NCBI GenBank assembly: GCA_032622095.1
Contig: CP136064.1
Location: 257,715,863 to 257,779,862, forward strand
Direction: 5' to 3'
Length of the DNA stretch: 64,000 bases
Origin: Siphonodentalium dalli
Taxonomy: Eukaryota; Mollusca; Scaphopoda; Gadilida; Siphonodentaliidae
The first letter of the stretch is position 1; each line of letters starts with the position of its first letter. Shown one piece after another: positions 1 through 13,100 of the stretch. The notes under the pieces were generated by a model. It made no database searches and was not told where the DNA came from. It saw only the letters and a program-made list of their open reading frames with translations. The position numbers were made by a program, and so were the translations under genes.

Positions 1-775
1 GAGTACACTGAGGTAACTATATCCACCAATGAGTACACTGAGGTAACTATATCAATCAATGAGTACACTGAGATAACTATACCCATCAATGAGTACACTG
101 ATGTAACTATACCCATCAATGAGTACACTGAGGTAACTATATCCACCAATGAGTACACTGAGGTAACTATATCAATCAATGGGTACACTGAGGTAACTAT
201 ATCAATCAATGAGTACACTGAGGTAACTATACCCATCAATGAGTACACTGAGGTAACTATACCCATCAATGAGTACACTGATGTAACTATACCAATCAAT
301 GAGTACACTGAGGTAACTATATCCACCAATGAGTACACTTAGGTAACTATACCAATCAATGAGTACACACTGAGGTAACTATATCAATCAATGAGTACAA
401 TGAGGTGACTATATCAATCAATGGGTACACTGAGGTAACTATATCAATCAATGAGTACACTGAGGTAACTATACCAATCAATGGGTACACTGAGGTAACT
501 ATACCAATCAATGGGTACACTGAGGTAACTATACCAATCAATGGGTACACTGAGGTAACTATACCAAATGAGGTAACTATACCAATCAATGGGTACACTG
601 AGGTAACTATACCAAATGAGGTAACTATACCAATCAATGGGTACACTGAGGTAACTATACCAATCAATGGGTACACTGAGGTAACTATACCAAATGAGGT
701 AACTATACCAATCAATGGGTACACTGAGGTAACTATATCCACCAATGAGTACAATGAGATAAATATATTCATCAA
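1..775. repeat. 30-bp minisatellite, ~26 units, truncated by the window start
   Basis: Tandem units of about 30 bp (gagtacactgaggtaactat plus atcaatcaat or a variant) run from base 1. From about 565 some units are shortened to 18 bp (accaaatgaggtaactat). Because 30 and 18 are multiples of 3 and the unit lacks stops in some frames, long repetitive reading frames exist on both strands (a decapeptide EYTEVTISTN-like repeat on +). The + frame from base 1 is broken by TAG at 340-342, and indels follow at about 367. The array lies upstream of the first recognisable lectin exon and is most simply intronic. Confidence 0.93.
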
Positions 776-833
776 TAAGAATTTAATATAAAAAAAATCA
801 GAAATGACTGTTTCCATGTTTTTAAATTTTCAG

Positions 834-1121
834 GATTGGACCCAATTATACCAACAGGATGTCCGTCAAATACCTTCTCTCGTGGTGGAACGCACGCATA
901 CTATAAGGAAGGCGCGTGCTACATAGCAGTCGGGAGTAAAAAGTCATGGAGCCAAGCCAATTCATTTTGTACAGGGTACGCCGACGGCCACCTCATTGCA
1001 ATAGATACTGGCACCATAAATGATTACTTCAGGCGATTCATGGGCCACTATCCAGACTTTTCCAATTTTTGGATCGGAGCCAACGACAGGGCGACAGATG
1101 GATATTGGATTTGGTCGACAG
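834..1121 (+). CDS. Exon: N-terminal two thirds of the C-type lectin domain
   Basis: The acceptor is tttaaattttcag at 821-833 and the donor g|gtaatt at 1121/1122. The reading frame has codons starting at 836, with two bases (834-835) finishing a codon begun in the previous exon (phase 1). It encodes the long-form CTLD start (CPSNTF..., then GACYIAV), then helix 1 WSQANSFC, the helix-2 region with HLIAIDT, and the WIG...DGYWIW core signature. The predicted product breaks off at WSTG and continues at 21916. The frame also runs past the donor to a stop at about 1175, which is read-through into the intron and not part of the protein. Confidence 0.9.
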
Positions 1122-4100
1122 GTAATTATTTTAGTGTTGTGAAATATTTTGGGTCGAATGGCAATCCGGAAACATAGTATTTTAGAAAGGTTTCTCACCT
1201 CACAGATAGAGTAAAGAATACATTTAGCTATTTGTATCCTTAAAATTCACTTGGGGCAAAAATTCGTTTCGCAAAAGACAATTAACGACGACGATTGGAT
1301 TACTAATGATCCCGACGATGATGGATAATCAGTCGCCTTGAGATATTCGCCTTGTGTGATCCAATATATATTCTTCTATTCAGAATATGCCAACTGAGAA
1401 TTGTGTGCGAAGCTTGATAAGAGATGGTGTGTGTGATGCCACAAAATTAATTGACTGAGTGACTGTATCGTTAACCCTTTACCCAACAAACCGGCCAAAA
1501 ACGCCCAAATAAAGCTTCAACAGCCTAAAATATCTTCGGTCTGTCTCAATAACACCATACAAATATGGATATCATTGGAACCGGTTCATTGACCACATTG
1601 TGATGGTTATAGTTATGTCCTGTGCCAATGCATTCTCTTATATATGCGAGTCGACCATAGGTCGCCTCGCATATATAAGAGAATGCATTGGCCTAAAAAC
1701 AAATCTTTTTTTAACACTTTTTACCATTTTTTCTTACATTCTTTAACAATTTTTATAATATTTTTCTACATTCTTTGACAATTTTATCATTTTTAATATG
1801 TGTTAAGCCAATGCATTCTCTTATATATGCGAGGCGACCTATGGTCGACTCGCATATATAAGAGAATGCATTGGCACAGGGCCGTTCTGTTGGGTAAAGG
1901 GTTAAATCAAGTTGTGTACATAAACGGAAGAAATTGAAAGCCTACCCGGTGTGACGGTAATAGGACATCCTATTCACTCATTGCTGGGAAATGTTTAGAC
2001 AATAAGGCATACTTTTATGAGACCCTGCATATAGCTTCATGATGCAGTACCTTAACCCTTTACCCAACAGACCGGCCCTGTGCCAATGCATTCTCTTATA
2101 TATGCGAGTCGACCATATGTCGCCTCGCATATATAAGAGAATGCATTGGCTTAACACATTAAAAATTATAAAATTGTTAAAGAATGTAAGAAAAAATGGT
2201 AAAAAGTTTTAAAAAAAGATTTGTTTTAGGCCAATGCATTCTCTTATATATGCGAGGCGACCTATGGTCGACTCGCATATATAAGAAAATGCATTGGCAC
2301 AGGGCATAACTGTAACCATCACAATGTGGTCAATGAGCCGGTTCCAATGATATCCATATTTGTATGGTTTTATTGAGACAGACCCAAGATATTTTAGGCT
2401 GTTGAAGCTTTATTTGGCCGGTTTTGGCCGCTTTGTTGGGTAAAGGGTTAAAGACCCACTTAATTTTCGAACCACCAGACCACATTATATACAACATAAT
2501 TCCATATTATATACCATTTGAAAGAGGAAGCTCAAAAACATTGTGTTATCAACTGATCCGGTCGAATAAATTGGGAACATATTGTTTTTGTCGAGTTACT
2601 GAGGTGTGTTCTGTGATTAATTTGATCCAGTCTGTACTATAGAGTCTATTATTCTCAATGGAAAGGGAATAACTCTATCTCTTAGTTTGAATTATGATGC
2701 ATTCTGGGTTGACAAGGGGGGAGTCTTGGAATGAATCTGAGAATCTCTTTCACTTGGTGGACACCCCAAGGCCGCAGCTGTTCCGTATTATGCTGGAATA
2801 TATTTCAAATTTTCCCGCGTTTCCTGGCATCAGCGGGAAAATTATGTATTCACAGTTCGGGCATATAGAGTTGTTTATTATAGGCGGAGCCTATTTCGAA
2901 TTGTAGCCAATGAGAATAAGATTTGTGGTAATTGTTCAGATCGCTAGAGCGGAGAATTCGTCATTCTAGCCGTGTAACTTCAGAGGGTCACATTTATTTA
3001 TTTTTTTAAATATAAAAATTTTCATTCAAATGAAATCAATTATCAATGCTGTGTCCAGCTATATAGCGTTCTTCATTCTTTAATATAACTCAGCTGAAAG
3101 ATGACAAATTATTCACAATGTTCAGAATATTGATACATCTATAATTATGAGTAGATTTCAATAAGGGTGCGGTCCGAACACCCGAGCTGCACATACGAGT
3201 GGGCTTCGGATTTCAGGTGTCCAGTCCCCATAAAAGGGTTGCATGGTTTTTCCTGACCGGCTGTGCAGACTTTCTAGGATGTATTTACATTGTGTGTGTA
3301 AACTATTTTGCATGTGCCCATATTACTTGTAAAGCATGTTACGCAATAAACGCCGTCTTTGTGACCACAGCTAGCGCGGCTCAGTTGCAAATGAGTGTTT
3401 GTTTGAAATATGAGAGAATTGGGAATATATATATATATATATATATTTGGTTCCTCTTCCAAATGGTATATAATATGTCTAATATGGCATATCATGAGTA
3501 TAATGTTATCTGGGCATTCTATATAATATGGGATATGATGAGTATAATGATATCTGGGCATTCTATATACTATGGGATATGATGAGTATAATGTTATCTG
3601 GGCGTTCTATATAATATGGGATATGATGAGTATAATGATATCTGGGCATTCTATATACTATGGGATATGATGAGTATAATGTTATCTGGGCGTTCTATAT
3701 AATATGGGATATGATGAGTATAATGTTATCTGGGCATTCTATATAATATGGGATATGATGAGTATAATGTTATCTGGGCATTCTATATAATATGGGATAT
3801 GATGAGTATAATGTTATCTGGGCATTCTATATAATATGGGATATGATGAGTATAATGTTATCTGGGCATTCTATATAATATGGGATATGATGAGTATAAT
3901 GTTATATGGGCATTCTATATAATATGGGATATGATGAGTATAATGTTATCTGGGCATTCTATATAATATGGGATATGATGAGTATAATGATATCTGGGCA
4001 TTCTATATAATATGGGATATGATGAGTATAATGTTATCTGGGCATTCTATATAATATGGGATATGATGAGTATAATGATATCTGGGCATTCTATATAATA

Positions 4101-7100
4101 TGGGATATGATGAGTATAATGATATCTGGGCATTCTATATAATATGGGATATGATGAGTATAATGATATCTGGGCATTCTATATAATATGGGATATGATG
4201 AGTATAATGATATCTGGGCATTCTATATAATATGGGATATGATGAGTATAATGATATCTGGGCATTCTATATAATATGGGATATGATGAGTATAATGTTA
4301 TCTGGGCATTCTATATAATATGGGATATGATGAGTATAATGTTATCTGGGCATTCTATATAATATGGGATATGATGAGTATAATGTTATCTGGGCATTCT
4401 ATATAATATGGGATATGATGAGTATAATGTTATCTGTGCATTCTATATAATATGGGATATGTTGAGTATAATGTTATCTGTGCATTCTATATAATATGGG
4501 ATATGATGAGTATAATGATATCTGGGCATTCTATATAATATGGGATATGATGAGTATAATGATATCTGGGCTTCTATATAATATGGGATATGATGAGTAT
4601 AATGTTATCTGGGCATTCTATATAATATGGGATATGATGAGTATAATGTTATCTGGGCATTCTATATAATATGGGATATGATGAGTATAATGATATCTGG
4701 GCATTCTATATAATATGGGATATGATGAGTATAATGTTATCTGGGCATTCTATATAATATGGGATATGATGAGTATAATGTTATCTGGGCATTCTATATA
4801 ATATGGGATATGATGAGTATAATGTTATCTGGGCATTCTATATAATATGGGATATGATGAGTATAATGTTATCTGGGCATTCTATATAATATGGGATATG
4901 ATGAGTATAATGTTATCTGGGCATTCTATATAATATGGGATATGATGAGTATAATGTTATCTGGGCATTCTATATAATATGGCATATGATGAGTATAATG
5001 TTATCTGGGCATTCTATATAATATGGGATATGATGAGTATAATGATATCTGGGCATTCTATATAATATGGGATATGATGAGTACAATGATATCTGTGCAT
5101 TCTATATAATATGGGATATGATGAGTATAATGATATCTGGGCATTCTATATAATATGGGATATGATGAGTATAATGATTTCTGGGCATTCTATATAATAT
5201 GGGATATGATGAGTATAATGATATCTGGGCATTCTATATACTATGGGATATGATGAGTATAATGTTATCTGGGCGTTCTATATAATATGGGATATGATGA
5301 GTATAATGGTATCTGGGCATTCTATATACTATGGGATATGATGAGTATAATGTTATCTGGGCATTCTATATAATATGGGATATGATGAGTATAATGTTAT
5401 CTGGGCATTCTATATAATATGGGATATGATGAGTATAATGGTATCTGGGCATTCTATATAATATGGGATATGATGAGTATAATGTTATCTGGGCATTCTA
5501 TATAATATGGGATATGATGAGTATAATGTTATCTGGGCATTCTATATAATATGGGATATGATGAGTATAATGTTATATGGGCATTCTATATAATATGGGA
5601 TATGATGAGTATAATGTTATCTGGGCATTCTATATAATATGGGATATGATGAGTATAATGATATCTGGGCATTCTATATAATATGGGATATGATGAGTAT
5701 AATGTTATCTGGGCATTCTATATAATATGGGATATGATGAGTATAATGATATCTGGGCATTCTATATAATATGGGATATGATGAGTATAATGATATCTGG
5801 GCATTCTATATAATATGGGATATGATGAGTATAATGATATCTGGGCATTCTATATAATATGGGATATGATGAGTATAATGATATCTGGGCATTCTATATA
5901 ATATGGAATATGATGAGTATAATGATATCTGGGCATTCTATATAATATGGGATATGATGAGTATAATGTTATCTGGACATTCTATATAATATGGGATATG
6001 ATGAGTATAATGTTATCTGGGCATTCTATATACTATGGGATATGATGAGTATAATGTTATCTGGGCATTCTATATAATATGGGATATGATGAGTATAATG
6101 TTATCTGTGCATTCTATATAATATGGGATATGTTGAGTATAATGTTATCTGTGCATTCTATATAATATGGGATATGATGAGTATAATGTTATCTGGGCAT
6201 TCTATATAATATGGGATATGATGAGTATAATGTTATCTGGGCATTCTATATAATATGGGATATGATGAGTATAATGATATCTGGGCATTCTATATAATAT
6301 GGGATATGATGAGTATAATGTTATCTGGGCATTCTATATAATATGGGATATGATGAGTATAATGATATCTGGGCATTCTATATAATATGGGATATGATGA
6401 GTATAATGATATCTGGGCATTCTATATAATATGGGATATGATGAGTATAATGATATCTGGGCATTCTATATAATATGGGATATGATGAGTATAATGTTAT
6501 CTGGGCATTCTATATAATATGGGATATGATGAGTATAATGTTATCTGGGCATTCTATACAATATGGGATATGATGAGTATAATGTTATCTGGGCATTCTA
6601 TATAATATGGGATATGATGAGTATAATGTTATCTGGGCATTCTATATAATATGGCATATGATGAGTATAATGTTATCTTGGCATTCTATATAATATGGGA
6701 TATGATGAGTATAATGATATATGGGCATTCTATATAATATGGGATATGATGAGTATAATGATATCTGGGCATTCTATATAATATGGGATATGATGAGTAT
6801 AATGATATCTGGGCATTCTATATAATATGGGATATGATGAGTATAATGTTATCTGGGCATTCTATATAATATGGGATATGATGAGTATAATGTTATCTGG
6901 GCATTCTATATAATATGGGATATGATGAGTATAATGTTATCTGGGCATTCTATATAATATGGGATATGATGAGTATAATGTTATCTGTGCATTCTATATA
7001 ATATGGGATATGATGAGTATAATGTTATCTGGGCATTCTAAATAATATGGGATATGATGAGTATAATGTTATATGGGCATTCTATATAATATGGGATATG

Positions 7101-10100
7101 ATGAGTATAATGATATCTGGGCATTCTATATAATATGGGATATGATGAGTATAATGTTATCTGGGCATTCTATATAATATGGGATATGATGAGTATAATG
7201 ATATCTGGGCATTCTATATAATATGGGATATGATGAGTATAATGATATCTGGGCATTCTATATAATATGGGATATGATGAGTATAATGATATCTGGGTAT
7301 TCTATATAATATGGAATATGATGAGTATAATGTTATCTGGGCATTCTATATAATATGGGATATGATGAGTATAATGTTATCTGGGCATTCTATATAATAT
7401 GGGATATGATGAGTATAATGTTATCTGGGCATTCTATATAATATGGGATATGATGAGTATAATGATATCTGGGCATTCTATATAATATGGGATATGATGA
7501 GTACAATGATATCTGGGCATTCTATATAATATTGGATATGATGAGTATGATGATATCTGGGCATTCTATATAATATGGGATATGATGAGTATAATGATAT
7601 CTGGGCATTCTATATAATATGGGATATGATGAGTATAATGATATCTGGGCATTCTATATAATATGGGATATGATGAGTATAATGATATCTGGGTATTCTA
7701 TATAATATGGGATATGATGAGTATAATGTTATCTGGGCATTCTATATAATATGGGATATGATGAGTATAATGTTATCTGGGCATTCTATATAATATGGGA
7801 TATGATGAGTATAATGTTATCTGGGCATTCTATATAATATGGGATATGATGAGTATAATGATATCTGGGCATTCTATATAATATGGGATATGATGAGTAT
7901 AATGTTATCTGGGCATTCTATATAATATGGGATATGATGAGTATAATGATATCTGGGCATTCTATATAATATGGGATATGATGAGTATAATGATATCTGG
8001 GCATTCTATATAATATGGGATATGATGAGTATAATGATATCTGGGCATTCTATATAATATGGGATATGATGAGTATAATGTTATCTGGGCATTCTATATA
8101 ATATGGGATATGATGAGTATAATGTTATCTGGGCATTCTATATAATATGGGATATGATGAGTATAATGTTATCTGGGCATTCTATATAATATGGGATATG
8201 ATGAGTATAATGTTATCTGGGCATTCTATATAATATGGGATATGATGAGTATAATGTTATCTGGGCATTCTATATAATATGGGATATGATGAGTATAATG
8301 ATATCTGGGCATTCTATATAATATGGGATATGATGAGTATAATGATATCTGGGCATTCTATATAATATGGGATATGATGAGTATAATGATATCTGGGCAT
8401 TCTATATAATATGGGATATGATGAGTATAATGTTATCTGGGCATTCTATATAATATGGGATATGATGAGTATAATGTTATCTGGGCATTCTATATAATAT
8501 GGGATATGATGAGTATAATTTTATCTGGGCATTCTATATAATATGGGATATGATGAGTATAATGTTATCTGTGCATTCTATATAATATGGGATATGATGA
8601 GTATAATGTTATCTGGGCATTCTATATAATATGGGATATGATGAGTATAATGTTATATGGGCATTCTATATAATATGGGATATGATGAGTATAATGATAT
8701 CTGGGCATTCTATATAATATGGGATATGATGAGTATAATGTTATCTGGGCATTCTATATAATATGGGATATGATGAGTATAATGATATCTGGGCATTCTA
8801 TATAATATGGGATATGATGAGTATAATGATATCTGGGCATTCTATATAATATGGGATATGATGAGTATAATGATATCTGGGTATTCTATATAATATGGGA
8901 TATGATGAGTATAATGTTATCTGGGCATTCTATATAATATGGGATATGATGAGTATAATGTTATCTGGGCATTCTATATAATATGGGATATGATGAGTAT
9001 AATGTTATCTGGGCATTCTATATAATATGGGATATGATGAGTATAATGATATCTGGGCATTCTATATAATATGGGATATGATGAGTACAATGATATCTGG
9101 GCATTCTATATAATATGGGATATGATGAGTATAATGATATCTGGGCATTCTATATAATATGGGATATGATGAGTATAATGATATCTGGGCATTCTATATA
9201 ATATGGGATATGATGAGTATAATGATATCTGGGCATTCTATATACTATGGGATATGATGAGTATAATGATATCTGGGCATTCTATATAATATGGGATATG
9301 ATGAGTATAATGTTATCTGGGCATTCTATATAATATGGGATATGATGAGTATAATGATATCTGGGCATTCTATATAATATGGGATATGATGAGTATAATG
9401 TTATCTGGGCATTCTATATAATATGGGATATGATGAGTATAATGATATCTGGGCATTCTATATAATATGGGATATGATGAGTATAATGTTATATGGGCAT
9501 TCTATATAATATGGGATATGATGAGTATAATGTTATCTGGGCATTCTATATAATATGGGATATGATGAGTATAATGTTATCTGGACATTCTATATAATAT
9601 GGGATATGATGAGTATAATGTTATCTGGGCATTCTATATAATATGGGATATGATGAGTATAATGTTATCTGGGCATTCTATATAATATGGGATATGATGA
9701 GTATAATGTTATCTGGGCATTCTATATAATATGGGATATGATGAGTATAATGATATCTGGACATTCTATATAATATGGGATATGATGAGTATAATGTTAT
9801 CTGGGCATTCTATATAATATGGGATATGATGAGTATAATGTTATCTGGGCATTCTATATAATATGGGATATGATGAGTATAATGATATCTGGGCATTCTA
9901 TATAATATGGGATATGATGAGTATAATGTTATCTGGGCATTCTATATAATATGGGATATGATGAGTATAATGATATCTGGGCATTCTATATAATATGGGA
10001 TATGATGAGTATAATGTTATCTGGGCATTCTATATAATATGGGATATGATGAGTATAATGTTATCTGGGCATTCTATATAATATGGGATATGATGAGTAT

Positions 10101-13100
10101 AATGATATCTGGGCATTCTATATAATATGGGATATGATGAGTATAATGTTATCTGGGCATTCTATATAATATGGGATATGATGAGTATAATGTTATCTGG
10201 GCATTCTATATAATATGGGATATGATGAGTATAATGATATCTGGGCATTCTATATAATATGGGATATGATGAGTATAATGTTATCTGGGCATTCTATATA
10301 ATATGGGATATGATGAGTATAATGTTATCTGGGCATTCTATATAATATGGGATATGATGAGTATAATGATATCTGGGCATTCTATATAATATGGGATATG
10401 ATGAGTATAATGTTATCTGGGCATTCTATATAATATGGGATATGATGAGTATAATGTTATCTGGGCATTCTATATAATATGGGATATGATGAGTATAATG
10501 ATATCTGGGCATTCTATATAATATGGGATATGATGAGTATAATGTTATCTGGGCATTCTATATAATATGGGATATGATGAGTATAATGTTATCTGGGCAT
10601 TCTATATAATATGGGATATGATGAGTATAATGATATCTGGGCATTCTATATTATATGGGATATGATGAGTATAATGGTATCTGGGCATTCTATATAATAT
10701 GGGATATGATGAGTATAATGTTATCTGGGCATTCTATATAATATGGGATATGATGAGTATAATGATATCTGGGCATTCTATATAATATGGGATATGATGA
10801 GTATAATGTTATCTGGGCATTCTATATAATATGGGATATGATGAGTATAATGTTATCTGGGCATTCTATATAATATGGGATATGATGAGTATAATGATAT
10901 CTGGGCATTCTATATAATATGGGATATGATGAGTATAATGGTATCTGGGCATTCTATATAATATGGGATATGATGAGTATAATGTTATCTGGGCATTCTA
11001 TATAATATGGGATATGATGAGTATAATGATATCTGGGCATTCAATAATTAAGTGGGCCTTTAAACGTATTCGTAAATATATTCGTGTGTTTTGAGAAACC
11101 TCCGCATTGAATTCGACAACACGTGGCTAATCGTGCGCAGTGAGAGTATCGCTTCGTACGATATTCATATTAATGATACGGGCGGCGTTCGTTGCCGAAA
11201 TATTCATATCTGTTCAAATCGCCATCAACAGAAGGAATATTAAAATATATATAGTTTTGTTTATATGCCAAACACAATCAACGCGTAAATAGTATATTGT
11301 CGTCAAGACGTACGATGGTGTACGTAAACAAAGCCTGCTCGTGTTACAGAAGTCTTGCTTCTGTTTACATAACACAGCTCAATTCTATTGGTTAATAACA
11401 CACAACTGATATAAACGCTCTTTATTATTTCCATATCAGGAAAACAGTAACAAATAACACTCTTTATGTGTACCATATCCGGATCTAAACAAAAGCCAGG
11501 TTCTGTAACGTTTTTTGCTTTTGTTTACATAACAAAGGAAAAAACATTTGACAATAGCATACTGTTTATGCCATATTTCTGACTGGTATAAGAACAATGT
11601 CTGTCTATATTTTACTATTCTTTCTGTTTATGGCGGTTTTTGACGGAGGTGAATATCTTAACAGCATTCCCACCGCCAACACCGCCCGTATCTTTAAACG
11701 GACATGGCTTATTCGAGCTTCTAAAATATGTCTACGTAATTTTGTAGGAGGTATATGTTGACAAATACACGATATTTTGATATACCGGCTTCATATGCTC
11801 TGAACAATATACTTTCCATGGTCACAGGCATTTTCCAGCTGTTTGCATTTGTTCACACATAAATGAAACAAAATCTCTTGATTGCTATCATATAACAGAA
11901 ATAGGCTGACACAGAACGCATCTTTTCTGTTCCATGCCGTGCAAATGTCTGGGGTTTTTTTTTTTTGTCACTATAATAAAACTAACTGTAAAACTATATA
12001 GGACCCACGCTACAGTTAGAGTTTTGCGAAATATCTCGCACACTCGTGGTCTGCAGTCACGATTACAGTGAGGTACTAATGTATATCAACAAGTTATGCG
12101 CATATTCTAACTGTAACCGTGAATTTAAAGACATATTATGGACTTGTTCGGTGCGAGAAACTGATACGTTAGTACTCAGGCGCTATGCCAAGTGTGGGAA
12201 TGTAGCATTCTACTAGCATTACCGAAAATTTCAAAGAAATAAACCATAACGCTCCATAGATATCAGTGTCTGAACTACGCTTAATTGTAAATATTTACAT
12301 CTCGATTCGGACGCTGCGATCGGCGATAAACTAACGCAAATTATTTCGTAAACGAGAGTCATTGCATTTAATTAAGATATAAGAATGACGGGTGGGTACT
12401 ATACATTTGGATTAATATGCGTAAAAATAACTACTTTAAACAATATTTTTCTCAGGTTCTATTTGATCACCCTGTCGGAGTGTTTCACATCACTTTAAGC
12501 CATGACCGCCATAACGCCATTTTGAAAGAATACAATAGTAGTACCATAGTAACATTGTGGTATACAGTGGTATTACTATGGAATACCGTAGTACACTTAT
12601 ACCATAGTACTCTTCAGTATAATAGTATAACTATAGTACTTTACTTTTACTTTGAACATATTTTAATGTATCTTGAAAGATATATAGATAGGGATCAGGG
12701 CACAAGTTACAAAACTTAAACAAATAAATAGATAGTATACTATAGTACAGTATGAAATAATAGTACTCCTGGGACTTTTACTATAGTATTGTTATAGTAA
12801 TACTATAGTGGTCCATATATAGTATACTATAATACAACTATATTATATAGATAATGAATTGCTTGGAGTTGACTATGCCAAAATAGTGGTCTGATAGGAG
12901 GAATAGTCCACGAGCCGCAGGCGAGTGGACTATTCCTCATCGAGGACCACTATTTTGGCATAGTCAACGACCAGACATTTATTATTTATTATATTATATC
13001 GAACATTGATGTCAATTCTCTCACAATTTCTGTATCTGATTTTGTCACATTTTTATTTACCGTGAATGTTGGAAATCGGTCTCAGATTTTACAATTTACG

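Noticed and set aside
356-817. Minus-strand VTSVYPLIGI-type repeat frame
   Set aside because: Reading of the 30-bp minisatellite; no start context or splice logic.
3466-11043. CRISPR-like regular array
   Set aside because: Units are directly contiguous with no unique spacers, the sequence is eukaryotic, and the array is part of a transposable element.
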